Below are positions 7,679-16,259 of a stretch of DNA of 64,000 nucleotides, piece after piece (position 1 is the first letter of the stretch; the number at the start of each line of letters is the position of its first letter). A program made the position numbers and the translations under genes. Source of the DNA: CAZAYP01 sp964489425 [NCBI: uncultured Verrucomicrobiota bacterium] (GTDB taxonomy: Bacteria > Verrucomicrobiota > Kiritimatiellia > RZYC01); assembly GCA_964489425.1 (NCBI GenBank), contig CAZAYP010000017.1, forward strand, positions 12,334 to 76,333, read 5' to 3'. A model generated the notes under the pieces. It ran no database searches and had not been told where the DNA came from. It saw nothing but the letters and a program-made list of their open reading frames with translations.

Positions 7679-8236
7679 ATGCGCAAACAAGTGAAAAAGC
7701 CGCAACCGGCAGTCGCTGCCCGCGATGCGGGTGGCCGGGCGTCACGCCGGGACGCCGCCTGGCCGGCGGGCGTGCTGGACGCCCTGCCGTTCATGGTGTT
7801 TCTGATCGATGGCGATTTGCACGTGCGCCAGCGCAATGCCGCCGCCGATGCCGTGTTCGGCACAGCGCCCGCCGGTGTTTATAAACGCAGGTGCGGCGAG
7901 GTGTTCCACTGCCTCCACGCGCATGACGTGCCGGCCGGCTGCGGCCGGTCGCAGGCGTGCCGCGGGTGCGAAGTCCGCGCCGCCGTTCAAAGCGTAGCCA
8001 GGGGGCAATGCGTGGCGCGCCGCTTCGCGCAGGTGGAATGGCGCCTGGGCGCCAAGACCCAGGCGCTCGAGTTGGTCATCACGGCATCGCCCCTGGCCGC
8101 CGGCAAGGAACGGCTGGTGCTCGTGGTCCTGCAAGCGATCCAGGAACTGGCGCCCGCGCCTAGGGCGCGGCCGGCACTTGGATGTAGCCGCAGGTATATT
8201 CCACCAGGTCGTCGCGCTGCGGCTGGCCGGAAATAA
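7679..8236 (+). CDS. Small PAS-domain protein with Cys cluster
   Basis: A single PAS-like sensor domain begins near residue 30 (DALPFMVFLIDGDLHVRQRN). It is followed by a Cys-rich insert: CGEVFHCLHAHD, then GCGRSQACRGCEVR. This Cys arrangement recurs in stand-alone PAS proteins of many bacteria and may bind metal or heme; the ligand is not known here. There is no histidine kinase, GGDEF or other output domain, so it probably acts through a partner. The ATG at 7679 is chosen; a TTG at 7667 is possible. The 3' end overlaps the convergent lipoprotein gene by about 77 bases. Confidence 0.7.
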   Translation: MRKQVKKPQPAVAARDAGGRASRRDAAWPAGVLDALPFMVFLIDGDLHVRQRNAAADAVFGTAPAGVYKRRCGEVFHCLHAHDVPAGCGRSQACRGCEVRAAVQSVARGQCVARRFAQVEWRLGAKTQALELVITASPLAAGKERLVLVVLQAIQELAPAPRARPALGCSRRYIPPGRRAAAGRK

Positions 8237-8573
8237 TATCCGCGGCCACGTACACCCCGCGCCGCACCGGCTGGATCCGGACCTGGCCCACGGGCTGGCC
8301 CTGGCGCAGCACGCGGGCTTCCTCGCCCGCCGGCGGCAGCATCACGCACTCCAGGATCACGTACCGGTGCTCGGCGTTGATGTGGATTACCCGCGCGGCC
8401 GGGAGCTTGAGCGGGGCGACGTGCTCCGGCGCGGGTGGCGTACGCCGGCCCGACTGGCATCCGCCAACGGCCGCGGCCACCAAGACCGCCAGGGCCAAGC
8501 GGACAACGCGCGTTGCGCTGTCCGCTCGGCGGCCATGGGTTGGTCTTCCTGCTGTTGATCCCATGGCCGCCAT
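8160..8573 (-). CDS. Small predicted lipoprotein
   Basis: The 137-residue protein has a basic N-terminus, a hydrophobic Leu/Val/Ala segment and a lipobox-like VGGC near residue 39. A mature domain rich in beta strands follows (ARVIHINAEHRYVILE, later QPVGQVRIQPVRRGVYVAADI). Similar small proteins with a 'V-N-x-x-x-R-Y-V-I' strand are widespread in PVC-type genomes, but no function is established to my knowledge. It is transcribed divergently from the beta-CASP nuclease gene, with only 36 bases between the starts. Confidence 0.65.
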   Translation of the reverse strand: MAAMGSTAGRPTHGRRADSATRVVRLALAVLVAAAVGGCQSGRRTPPAPEHVAPLKLPAARVIHINAEHRYVILECVMLPPAGEEARVLRQGQPVGQVRIQPVRRGVYVAADIISGQPQRDDLVEYTCGYIQVPAAP

Positions 8574-8609
8574 GGTATAAACAAAAGCTAGTACCGGAAA
8601 GGAGAAAGC

Positions 8610-9995
8610 GTGAAAGTCCAATTGATTGGCGGCGTGGACACGGTGACCGGGTCGCGCCATCTCATCGAGGCGCATGGCCAGCGGGTGTTGCGCGATTGCG
8701 GATTGTACCAGGGCCCGCGCGAGGCGGCGCGCCAGATCAACCGCACGCTGGGGTTCCCGGCGGCCGCCGTGGATGCCGTGCTCCTCTCCCATGCGCACAT
8801 TGATCACTGCGGCAACCTGCCGTCCCTGGTCAAGGCGGGGTTCCAGGGGCCGATCTACGCCACGGACGCCACCTGCGACCTGGCCGCCATTATGCTGCGC
8901 GATGCCGCCCGCATCCAGGAGCAGGACACCGCCTACCTGAACCAGAAGACCAACCGCCAGGGCCTGCCGCCGGTGGAGCCGCTGTACACCGTGGCCGACG
9001 CCGAGGCGGCCCTGAAACTGCTGCGGCCGGTGCCCTATCACAAGGCGTTTGCCCCGGCACCCGGGTTGGATTCCGTCTTCATCGAGGCCGGCCACATCCT
9101 GGGCGCGGGGCTCAATCTCGTGGGAACCGAGGAGCAGGGCCGGCGCAAAACCATCGGGTTTGCCGTGGACCTGGGCCGCAAGGATCTCCCGTTGATCAAA
9201 GACCCGGAAATCCTGGACCAGCCGGACGTGCTGGTCATGGAAAGCACCTACGGCGACCGGATGCACGCGCCGGCCGAGGACGCCCGCGCCCAGCTGGGGG
9301 CCATGGTGAAGAAGACGCTGGACCGCGGCGGCAAGGTGCTGATCCCCTCGTTTGCCCTGGAACGGGCGCAGGAGATCCTCTACCACCTCGTGTGCCTGGT
9401 GGGCGCCGGCGCGCTGCCGCCCGTGCCGGTGTACCTGGACAGCCCCATGGCCTCCGAGATCACCCGGGTGTTCGCCCGCCGGCCCGAGTACCTGGACGCC
9501 GCGACCCGCGCGTGCGGCGCGCGTACCGGCCCGGTCTTCAGCCAGCCCTGGGTGCGCTACGTCAGCACGGTGGAAGACTCCAAGAAGGTCACGGCGTCCG
9601 ACCAGCCCTGCGTGATCATCGCCCCGTCCGGCATGTGCGAGCATGGGCGGATCCTGCACCATCTGAAGCACGGCGTGGAGCATGCCCGCAACAGCATCCT
9701 GATCGTCGGCTACCAGGCCGAGTACACCCTGGGCCGGCGCATCGTGGCCGGCGAGAAAAAGGTGCGGATTTTCGGCGACATGTTCCGCCTGCGCGCCGAG
9801 GTGGCGGTGCTCAACGCCTTCAGCGCGCACGCGGACGCCGCCGATTTGTCCGCCTATGCCCAGGCCGCCCGCCCGCGGCGCACCTACCTTGTGCACGGCG
9901 AGGACCAGGCCCGCGCGCGCCTGGTCGAAAGCCTGCAGCAGGCCGGCCTCAAGCATGTGTTCGCCCCGCCCGCCGGCGCCGTTGTGGAACTGTGA
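8610..9995 (+). CDS. Beta-CASP metallo-beta-lactamase-fold ribonuclease
   Basis: This 461-residue protein belongs to the CPSF-73/YSH1-like MBL-fold family of zinc-dependent nucleases that process RNA. The zinc motif HAHIDH is at 61-66. Later features fit the beta-CASP part: a GHILGAG segment around 151, VMESTYGDR near 210, PSFALERAQE, the PSGMCEHGRI segment and a C-terminal HAD. The length is typical of the bacterial family (about 450-460). Translation begins at a GTG with a strong GGAAAGGAG site. It may act in RNA turnover; exact substrates are unknown. Confidence 0.9.
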   Translation: MKVQLIGGVDTVTGSRHLIEAHGQRVLRDCGLYQGPREAARQINRTLGFPAAAVDAVLLSHAHIDHCGNLPSLVKAGFQGPIYATDATCDLAAIMLRDAARIQEQDTAYLNQKTNRQGLPPVEPLYTVADAEAALKLLRPVPYHKAFAPAPGLDSVFIEAGHILGAGLNLVGTEEQGRRKTIGFAVDLGRKDLPLIKDPEILDQPDVLVMESTYGDRMHAPAEDARAQLGAMVKKTLDRGGKVLIPSFALERAQEILYHLVCLVGAGALPPVPVYLDSPMASEITRVFARRPEYLDAATRACGARTGPVFSQPWVRYVSTVEDSKKVTASDQPCVIIAPSGMCEHGRILHHLKHGVEHARNSILIVGYQAEYTLGRRIVAGEKKVRIFGDMFRLRAEVAVLNAFSAHADAADLSAYAQAARPRRTYLVHGEDQARARLVESLQQAGLKHVFAPPAGAVVEL

Positions 9996-10027
9996 CGCGG
10001 GCGAGAAAAAAAAACAGGAGTGCTCCC

Positions 10028-11122
10028 ATGTTGAAAAAAGCTTTGTTCCCCGGAAAATACATCCAGGGCGCCGGCGCGCTCGGCGAATTGCCGGCCCTGA
10101 TCAAGCTGTTCGGTGACCGCGGGCTGATCCTCGCCTCGCCCACCGCCCACAAGATCATGCTCGCCCAAAGCCGCCTGGACCTGGGCGCACAGGGAACGCT
10201 CATCGAACGCTTCGCCGGCGAATGCTGCGAGAAGGAGCTGGCCCGGGTGGCCGCCATGATCCGGGAACAGAAAGTCAATGTGCTGGTGGGCATGGGTGGT
10301 GGGAAAACCATAGACACCGCCAAGATCGCCGCAGATCGCGCGAACATTCCCGCGCTCGTGGTGCCCACCATTGCCTCGACCGACGCGCCCTGCAGCGGTT
10401 GCGCCGTGCTTTACACCGAGCAGGGGGTGTTCGAATCGGTTTATTATCAAAAATCAAATCCCATGGCCGTCCTCGTGGATACGCAGGTCATCGCCAACGC
10501 CCCGGTCCGGTTTCTCGTGGCGGGCATGGGCGACGCGTTGTCCACGTGGTTTGAAGCCCGGTCCTGCAGCGCCACGCAGTCCGAAAACGCCTGCGGCGGG
10601 CTCAGCACCATGACGGGCCTGAACCTGGCCCGGCTCTGCTACGACACGCTGCTCACGTACGGCGTCACCGCCAAGCTTGCCGTGGAGCAGCAGATTGTCA
10701 CCCCGGCGCTGGAGAACATTGTCGAGGCGAACATCCTTTTGAGCGGCATCGGGTTTGAGAGCGGCGGCCTGGCCAGCGCCCACTCCATTCACAACGGGCT
10801 CACCGCGCTGCCCGCGACTCATGCGTTTTACCATGGCGAAAAGGTGGCCTTCGGCGTCCTCGCGGGGCTGCAGTTGACCAATGCCGCGCCGGAAGAATCG
10901 GCTACCGTTTACGCGTTCTGCGAAGCCGTGGGCCTGCCGACCACCTTCGCCGACCTCGCCTTGCAGGACGCCCGCCGCGAAGACCTCATGAACGCCGCCG
11001 AAAAAGCCTGCGCGACCGTGGAGTGCATTCATCACGAAGCGGGCAAGATAACCCCGGTCAAAGTCCTCAACGCCATGCTGGCCGCCAACGCCATCGGGGT
11101 TTACCGCAAAAAGGGGGCGTGA
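10028..11122 (+). CDS. gldA: Glycerol dehydrogenase (NAD, group III metal-dependent)
   Basis: The 364-residue enzyme should interconvert glycerol and dihydroxyacetone with NAD and a divalent metal. The NAD-binding GGGKTIDTAK lies at about 90-99, and the PTIASTDAPCSG segment near 118 is typical of GldA. The metal histidines sit in SAHSIHNGL and HAFYHGEKVAFG in the C-terminal half. It starts 32 bases after the nuclease gene and has an AGGAG site before the ATG. The two genes may be co-transcribed but have no obvious shared role. Confidence 0.93.
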   Translation: MLKKALFPGKYIQGAGALGELPALIKLFGDRGLILASPTAHKIMLAQSRLDLGAQGTLIERFAGECCEKELARVAAMIREQKVNVLVGMGGGKTIDTAKIAADRANIPALVVPTIASTDAPCSGCAVLYTEQGVFESVYYQKSNPMAVLVDTQVIANAPVRFLVAGMGDALSTWFEARSCSATQSENACGGLSTMTGLNLARLCYDTLLTYGVTAKLAVEQQIVTPALENIVEANILLSGIGFESGGLASAHSIHNGLTALPATHAFYHGEKVAFGVLAGLQLTNAAPEESATVYAFCEAVGLPTTFADLALQDARREDLMNAAEKACATVECIHHEAGKITPVKVLNAMLAANAIGVYRKKGA

Positions 11123-11156
11123 ACCACGCGCCGCATCAAGCAGCAAGGAGATTGCG

Positions 11157-11639
11157 ATGAAGCCAGGGTCCAGAATGGTCGTTATGTTGGCCGTGCTGAT
11201 GATAAGCGCCGCGCTGCTGAGCGGGTGCGCGGCGGGCACCGCACGGTTTTCCGTGGAACAGCCGGCCGGTTTCTGGGCCGGGCTCTGGCACGGCGCGATC
11301 TCGGCGATCACGCTGGTCATCCACATCTTTGACCATGGCGTCCGCGTCTACGAAGTCAATAATACCGGCGGCTGGTACGACCTGGGGTTCCTGCTCGGCG
11401 TCATCTGCATCTGGGGCGGGAGCTCAACCGTCGGTTGCGCCAGCGCAAAGCGCCGCCGCAGGGAAGACCGGGAGTGGGATGACGTCAGCGACAAGGTCGA
11501 GCAGCGGATCAAGCGCAAGCTGCGCCACTGGGCCGAGGCTGAGAAAGACGAAGACTGGGATGCGGTGGAGCGCAAGCTCGAACGCAAACTGCGCGACAAG
11601 CTGCGCCAGTGGGCGGAATCCGACGACCAGGACGGATGA
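11157..11639 (+). CDS. Predicted lipoprotein/membrane protein of a widespread unknown family
   Basis: The 160-residue protein has a lipoprotein signal with LLSGC at about 20-24. A Trp/Gly-rich hydrophobic segment follows (FWAGLWHGAISAITLVIHIF, then YEVNNTGGWYDLGFLLG). It ends in a highly charged C-terminal helix, likely coiled coil, rich in Glu, Arg, Lys and Asp. The 'GLWHG…YEVNN-GGWYD-GF' pattern recurs in an uncharacterised bacterial family. An AAGGAGATTG site precedes the ATG. It probably sits in the membrane with the coiled coil exposed. Confidence 0.7.
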   Translation: MKPGSRMVVMLAVLMISAALLSGCAAGTARFSVEQPAGFWAGLWHGAISAITLVIHIFDHGVRVYEVNNTGGWYDLGFLLGVICIWGGSSTVGCASAKRRRREDREWDDVSDKVEQRIKRKLRHWAEAEKDEDWDAVERKLERKLRDKLRQWAESDDQDG

Positions 11640-11658
11640 ACCCAGAAAGAGCAGATGG

Positions 11659-11829
11659 ACTACGAATCACGCGAATCACGCGAATGGATCCCTCTGACTC
11701 TTCGCTAAATATGTACGTCCGTGGATCGAATTCTTCCGTCACCCAACAGGTCGATGATGTTATTTCCAACTTGCGCCCGCGCCGCTTTCTGCGGCAACGA
11801 GTTTCGCGTTATTCGCGTGTTTCGTAGTT
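11659..11829. repeat. MITE-like inverted-repeat element
   Basis: The left end from 11659 reads ACTACGAATCACGCGAATCA. The reverse complement of the right end (11806-11829) reads ACTACGAAACACGCGAATAA. About 22 of the first 24 positions match. The roughly 170-bp segment holds no gene and sits between the lipoprotein gene and the convergent transporter genes. Terminal inverted repeats around a short non-coding core fit a miniature inverted-repeat element. No target-site duplication is obvious. Confidence 0.6.
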
Positions 11830-11894
11830 AATTCAAATGCTGCATTGGGGATGACCGGGAGCTGTCGAACCTTTGCCCGTTACGCGGCGGGATA

Positions 11895-12557
11895 TCAGGC
11901 AAAACCCGGGATGCGGGTGCGCTGCTGAATATGGCGGGCGGCCAGCGAAAGCAGCGTCACCATGACCAGGTAGCCGCAGGCGGCAAACAGGTAGCCCCGG
12001 AAAAAGAAGAAGTTCTGGGCGGTGAAATTCTGGATGAACGAAAGAAACCCATTGAACTGAATCAGGAACGCGACGGAACTGTCTTTCAGGTTGTTGATGG
12101 CCTGGCTGATGAGTCCCGGCACGCTGTAGCGGATCGACTGCGGGAGAATGAGCAGAAAGTAAATCTGCCGCCGGCCATAGCCCATGGCCTCGGCCGCGGT
12201 GATTTCGTTGCGCTGAATAGCCTTGTAGCCGCTCATCAGGTAGCGGGCATTGTAGGCGGACACATTGAGCGTGAAGCCGATGAACGCGGCCGCGAACGAG
12301 GACATGTCACACCCGATGGTCGGCAGGCCGTAATACATGAGGAACAGCAGCGCCAGCAGCGGGGTGCCGATAAAAAACGTCACATAGGCATTGGCGATCC
12401 GGCGTATGGTTTTGGAGGGATGGGTCAGGAAAAACAGGAGCAGGATGCCGCCCAGCAAGCCGGACAGGGTGATCGAGCCGGACAGAATGACCGTCCATTT
12501 CAACCCGCTGACCAGGGCGGGCCATTCCAGCCAGAGCTCCCGAAAGAATTCGCTCAC
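11895..12557 (-). CDS. Polar amino-acid ABC transporter permease
   Basis: This 220-residue inner-membrane permease of the HisMQ/GlnP type has a membrane segment near 20-42 and further segments through the middle and C-terminus. The EAA loop occurs around ITAAEAMGYGRRQIYFLLILPQ (central region), the contact site for the ATPase. It is the last gene of a four-gene operon, and its start overlaps the ATPase stop by 4 bases. Together with the second permease at 13296-13952 it would form the heteromeric channel. Confidence 0.88.
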   Translation of the reverse strand: MSEFFRELWLEWPALVSGLKWTVILSGSITLSGLLGGILLLFFLTHPSKTIRRIANAYVTFFIGTPLLALLFLMYYGLPTIGCDMSSFAAAFIGFTLNVSAYNARYLMSGYKAIQRNEITAAEAMGYGRRQIYFLLILPQSIRYSVPGLISQAINNLKDSSVAFLIQFNGFLSFIQNFTAQNFFFFRGYLFAACGYLVMVTLLSLAARHIQQRTRIPGFA

Positions 12558-13294
12558 GTGCCGCTTTCCCGGGCCATTTGGAAAAATTTGCGGACGCGCT
12601 CATCCTCTTTCTGGGCATAGAGCGTTTCCGGCAGCTGCTCGGTCAGGATGACGCCGTGATCCAGGAACAGGATTTTATCGCACATATACTTGGCAAAATG
12701 CGCGTCATGGGTGACGCACAGCATCGTGACATCGTCCAGGAACAGCTTGTTGATGATGACGGAGACCTCGCGGGAAAGTTCGGGGTCCAGGGCGCTGGTG
12801 GGCTCGTCAAAGAGAATCAGTTTCGGGTCCATGGCCAGGGCGCGGGCAATGGCGACGCGCTGTTGCTGTCCGCCGGAGAGCTGGGCCGGGTACTTGTGCG
12901 CGTGGTCCAGCATGTCCACGCGGGCCAGCTCCTGCCGCGCCAATTCCCGGGCCTGTTTCCGCGACAGTTTCAAGAGCTTGATGGGCGCCAGGGCGACGTT
13001 GTGCAGCGCGTCGAGGTGGCGGAACAGTCCGAACTGCTGAAACACAAACCCGATTTGGCGCCGCACCGCCCGCACGTCCGTGCCGGGTGCCGTGATGTCC
13101 TGGCCGTTCAGCCGGATCGTGCCCTGGGTCGGCCGCTCCAGCAGGTTCAGGCACCGCAGCAGGGACGTTTTCCCGCAACCCGAGGGGCCCATGACCACCT
13201 TGACTTCCCCGCGGTTGAGGGTGAAGCTGATATCGTTGAGCACGGTTTTGCCGCTGAACTGCAGCGAAAGATGTTGGACGTCCAGCAGCGGCAT
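12554..13294 (-). CDS. Amino-acid ABC transporter ATP-binding protein
   Basis: The 246-residue GlnQ/HisP-like ATPase has Walker A GPSGCGKTS at 36-44, the signature LSGGQQQR, Walker B LILFDEPTSALDPE and the switch histidine in CVTHDAHFAK. It powers uptake through the two adjacent permeases. It starts one base after the upstream permease gene, so the operon is tightly packed. Confidence 0.93.
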   Translation of the reverse strand: MPLLDVQHLSLQFSGKTVLNDISFTLNRGEVKVVMGPSGCGKTSLLRCLNLLERPTQGTIRLNGQDITAPGTDVRAVRRQIGFVFQQFGLFRHLDALHNVALAPIKLLKLSRKQARELARQELARVDMLDHAHKYPAQLSGGQQQRVAIARALAMDPKLILFDEPTSALDPELSREVSVIINKLFLDDVTMLCVTHDAHFAKYMCDKILFLDHGVILTEQLPETLYAQKEDERVRKFFQMARESGT

Positions 13295-13295
13295 G

Positions 13296-13952
13296 TCAGG
13301 TCTCCTCGAAGCCGGGAATATGAAACCGCCGGTACAGCGCGTGAAACAGCCCGTTGCACCCCAGGTACAGCACCAGGAACAGGATCGCCGCCGCCGTGTA
13401 CACCGGCATGCCGCGGGAGGTCACCGCGGTGATGGCCTGGGCTTCTTTCAGGATTTCCGGCACGCCGGCGATATACGCAAAGGGGGATGCCTTGAGGACC
13501 GCGGTAAACTCGTTGACCAGGCCGGGTATGGAAAGCCGCCACGTTTGCGGCAGCAGCACGCTCCAAAACACGCGGCGCGGCGACATCCCCAGCGCCAACC
13601 CGGCCTCCAGTTGCGCCCGGTCAAGGGAATTGAGCGCGCCGCGCAGCACTTCGCCGATATAGGCGGCGGCCACCAATCCGAGGCACATCACCACCGTGAA
13701 GAACGGCGGCAGCCGGATGCCGAGCGCCGGCAGGCCGTACATCGCCACGAAAATCAAGACCAGCGCGGGGACGCTCTGCACCGTGTAAATCACGCACCGC
13801 AGCAGGATCCGCCCGCGTCGGCCGGCCAGTTGCTGCGCCAGGACCAGGGCGGTTCCGCCGGCCAGGCCCACCGCCATGGAGGACAGCGTGATCAGCAGCG
13901 TGTTGAGCGCGCCGGTGGATAGCGCCTGGATAATCCCGATAAATTCCACCAC
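13296..13952 (-). CDS. Polar amino-acid ABC transporter permease
   Basis: This 218-residue permease has several hydrophobic segments and the EAA-type loop LEAGLALGMSPRRVFWSVLLPQ near residue 115. It is paralogous to the permease at 11895-12557, and such pairs form heterodimers in this transporter class. It follows the binding-protein gene after 10 bases. Confidence 0.9.
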   Translation of the reverse strand: MVEFIGIIQALSTGALNTLLITLSSMAVGLAGGTALVLAQQLAGRRGRILLRCVIYTVQSVPALVLIFVAMYGLPALGIRLPPFFTVVMCLGLVAAAYIGEVLRGALNSLDRAQLEAGLALGMSPRRVFWSVLLPQTWRLSIPGLVNEFTAVLKASPFAYIAGVPEILKEAQAITAVTSRGMPVYTAAAILFLVLYLGCNGLFHALYRRFHIPGFEET

Positions 13953-13962
13953 GGAGCCCCGG

Positions 13963-14730
13963 TTACACGCCTTTTTTCATGTAGCGGTCAATGATCGCCT
14001 TGACTTCAGCCGCATGTTCCCGCAAGAACCCGTTGAACTCTTCCAGCAGCGGGCTGCCCTTGGGGAAGGCAAAGCCATAGCGGTCCTCCTCTTTCATGGT
14101 AAAGGCCACGGCCAGCTTGTAGATCCCTTTTTCCGCCTGGTCGGCCATGACCATCGAGTCCATGAACGCGCCATCCACCTTGCCGTTGGCCAGGTCCGCC
14201 AACAGTTCGTTATAGGAGGGATACTGCTGCAGGTCTTCGTAGGCGTACGCATCCTTGTAGGTGGTCTTGATCAAATCGGCAAAATACATGCCGCGCACGA
14301 ACCCCAGGCGGTATTTCTTCCAGTCGTCGGTCGAGTTGATGACCACGCCGCGGTCGGCCAGGGCCGCGATCACCAGCACATTCAGCATGTAGGAGTCGGA
14401 AAAATCCATGACCTCCTTGCGTTTGTCCGTGATGGAGATGGCCGAGAACGCCACATCCGCCCGATTGGCAATCACCGCCCCCAGCATGCCGGCCCAGTCA
14501 TAGGCCGTCATTTCAAGGGTGTATCCGCGCGCCTGGCAAAAGGCGTTGAAAATATCCACGTCAATGCCCGCGTACTCTTGCTCACGCTGAAAACAGTTGG
14601 GCGGCGAGGTGGGGCACACCGCCGCCTTGACGGTCTTCTTCGGGGCCGGCGCGGGTTGGGATCCGTCACCCGCCGGCTTGCCACATCCCACCAGGGCCAG
14701 GGCCAACACCAACATCCATCCGTTACGCAT
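13963..14730 (-). CDS. Amino-acid ABC transporter substrate-binding lipoprotein
   Basis: This 255-residue family-3 solute-binding protein is attached through a lipobox (LALVGC, Cys16). Typical features are EYAGIDVDIFNAFCQARGY (ligand-binding lobe 1), WAGMLGAVIANRADVAFSAI, and the RKEVMDFSDSY hinge-region strand. It delivers a polar amino acid or related ligand to the permease pair; the ligand cannot be read. A strong AAGGAG site lies upstream, and the operon order is binding protein, permease, ATPase, permease. Its leader (14731-14900) has a weak TTGTTC/TAACAT promoter-like pair. Confidence 0.9.
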   Translation of the reverse strand: MRNGWMLVLALALVGCGKPAGDGSQPAPAPKKTVKAAVCPTSPPNCFQREQEYAGIDVDIFNAFCQARGYTLEMTAYDWAGMLGAVIANRADVAFSAISITDKRKEVMDFSDSYMLNVLVIAALADRGVVINSTDDWKKYRLGFVRGMYFADLIKTTYKDAYAYEDLQQYPSYNELLADLANGKVDGAFMDSMVMADQAEKGIYKLAVAFTMKEEDRYGFAFPKGSPLLEEFNGFLREHAAEVKAIIDRYMKKGV

Positions 14731-15002
14731 GGGTACTCCTTATAAACAGCACGTGAAAAAAGGCATGTTATCTCACGAAACAGGCAGAACAAGCGCAATC
14801 GGGGCCAAGCGGAAAATATATTCGGCCGCGGGATCTCGGGGGGCGTAGCAGCCCGGCGCACCGTCGGGCCCGGCCGGAACCCGCCCAAGCGGATCGTTTG
14901 TCATTGTGCTGGGCCCAGCGCTGCGCCTACCATGGCCCCGTGATGTGAAAACCAAAGGAGCCGGGTTCATGGCAATATCCATCCGCCGCCGCCGCCACGC
15001 GG

Positions 15003-15082
15003 TTTTCCAAACATTGGAAAAAATCGGGGGTCGTTTTCCAAACATTGGAAAATCCGGGCCGGGTTTTTCCAAACATTGGAAA
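15003..15082. repeat. Three phased palindromes (TTTCCAA-ACA-TTGGAAA) upstream of the patatin gene
   Basis: The 17-base palindrome TTTCCAAACATTGGAAA, with 7-base perfect arms around ACA, occurs three times, starting near 15004, 15035 and 15066. The spacing is exactly 31 bases, close to three helical turns. The array ends 38 bases before the patatin start codon, and the intervals between copies differ in sequence. The rest of the 14731-15120 stretch has no gene. The copies could be an operator array or a dispersed repeat family. Confidence 0.6.
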
Positions 15083-15120
15083 TCGCATGCCCGCAGCCTG
15101 CCCATCCTTGGCGAGCAGCC

Positions 15121-15954
15121 ATGAACATCGGCCTGGCGTTGGGTGGCGGCGGGGTGCGGGGGTTGGCGCACATTCTGATCCTGGAAGCGCTGGACGATTT
15201 GGGCATCAAGCCAAGCCTCCTTGCCGGCACCAGCATGGGCGCGATTATCGGGGCGCTCTACGCCTCCGGCATGTCTGGAAAGGAAATCCGCGAGCGCATC
15301 AACCAGCACCTCATCCTGAAAGACGACACCTGGCGCGACATCATCGCCAAGAAAGCCGACCTGTTGAAATGGGTCACGGCATTTTCCGCGGAGTTCCAAC
15401 GCGGCGGGCTGCTCAAGACCCAGCGCTTTTTCGAGTACCTCTTCAGCGAGATTGGGAAGCGCACCTTCGAAGAGTTGGAGATTCCGCTCCTGGTCGTGGC
15501 CGCAGACTACTGGGCCAAAGAGGAGGTCGTGTTTGAAACCGGCGACCTGCTTCCCGCCCTGCAAGCCAGCATGGCCGTGCCGGGGGTATTTGCGCCGGTG
15601 GCCTTTGCGGACAAGGTGCTCGTGGATGGCGGCGTGGTCAACCTGGTGCCCTACGATCTCCTTGCCGCACGCGTCGACTTCACCATTGCCGTTGATGTGA
15701 GCAAGGCGCGCAACCCGGGCAAACCGGGGATTCCCAGCGCGCTCGAATCCGTTCTGGGGGCGTTCGATATCATGCAGGCCTCAGCGCTCGCCGCCAAGAT
15801 GAAGCACCGGAAACCCGACCTCTACGTCCAGCCGGACATCCAGGGCATCCGGATGTTTGATTTCGGTAGAATCGAGGAGGTTTTCCTGCAAGCCACCCCG
15901 GCCGCCGACTGGTTGAGGAAGCAACTGGCACAACACAGGCAAGGTGCCCCTTGA
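15121..15954 (+). CDS. Patatin-like phospholipase (RssA/NTE type)
   Basis: This 277-residue patatin-fold esterase is expected to hydrolyse phospholipids with a Ser-Asp dyad. The oxyanion loop GGGVRG lies at 9-14, the nucleophile elbow GTSMG at 36-40 (Ser38) and the catalytic DGG at 169-171. Length and motif spacing match small bacterial patatins with no transmembrane segment, so it is cytosolic. It starts at 15121; the upstream frame runs through the palindromic repeats and is not coding. No gene follows in the same operon. Confidence 0.92.
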   Translation: MNIGLALGGGGVRGLAHILILEALDDLGIKPSLLAGTSMGAIIGALYASGMSGKEIRERINQHLILKDDTWRDIIAKKADLLKWVTAFSAEFQRGGLLKTQRFFEYLFSEIGKRTFEELEIPLLVVAADYWAKEEVVFETGDLLPALQASMAVPGVFAPVAFADKVLVDGGVVNLVPYDLLAARVDFTIAVDVSKARNPGKPGIPSALESVLGAFDIMQASALAAKMKHRKPDLYVQPDIQGIRMFDFGRIEEVFLQATPAADWLRKQLAQHRQGAP

Positions 15955-15957
15955 AGT

Positions 15958-16190
15958 ATGGGAGCCCCAACGGATAAGTTCCCTACCATCAATTTCGAAG
16001 GGCAAAACTTCGAGATCTCCGCGACCCACAAGAAGGGGGTCGGCATCGTGCATCATCCCCAACGCATGTTCTGGGTCGTAGAAAGCATCCCCAAAGACGT
16101 TTGGTCCCCGGTGTTAGGGGCTTTTACACTCTAATCCTCTGTCTAGTTTTGTTCCGGCAAAAAGTCTAGTTTTGAACCGTCGCCGACAAG
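15958..16190 (+). mobile_element. 3' remnant of an IS21-like insertion sequence
   Basis: A 58-codon frame (15958-16134) ends in a peptide like the C-terminus of IS21 IstA/Mu-type transposases, including KGVGIVHHPQRMFWVVESIP and a terminal LGAFTL. Downstream are two direct repeats of GTCTAGTTTTG(TT/AA)CCG, at 16141-16157 and 16164-16179, then a TCGCCGACA-like end. Repeated terminal boxes are typical of IS21 ends. Catalytic domains and the istB helper are absent, so it is a dead fragment. It lies immediately before the tRNA that bounds the island. Confidence 0.5.
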
Positions 16191-16259
16191 TCCCTTGATC
16201 TTACTTGCCATGGCAACAGCAACCGGCTAGTGTTTCATCTAATGGCAGTTGGTGCCACG

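Noticed and set aside
8160-9956. 598-codon minus-strand frame
   Set aside because: Only the last 137 codons (the small lipoprotein) look real. The rest is antisense to the beta-CASP nuclease gene.
15003-15082. A mini CRISPR array
   Set aside because: There are only three units, and the repeat is 17 bases with 14-base intervals, far too short for spacers. No cas gene is adjacent on that side.
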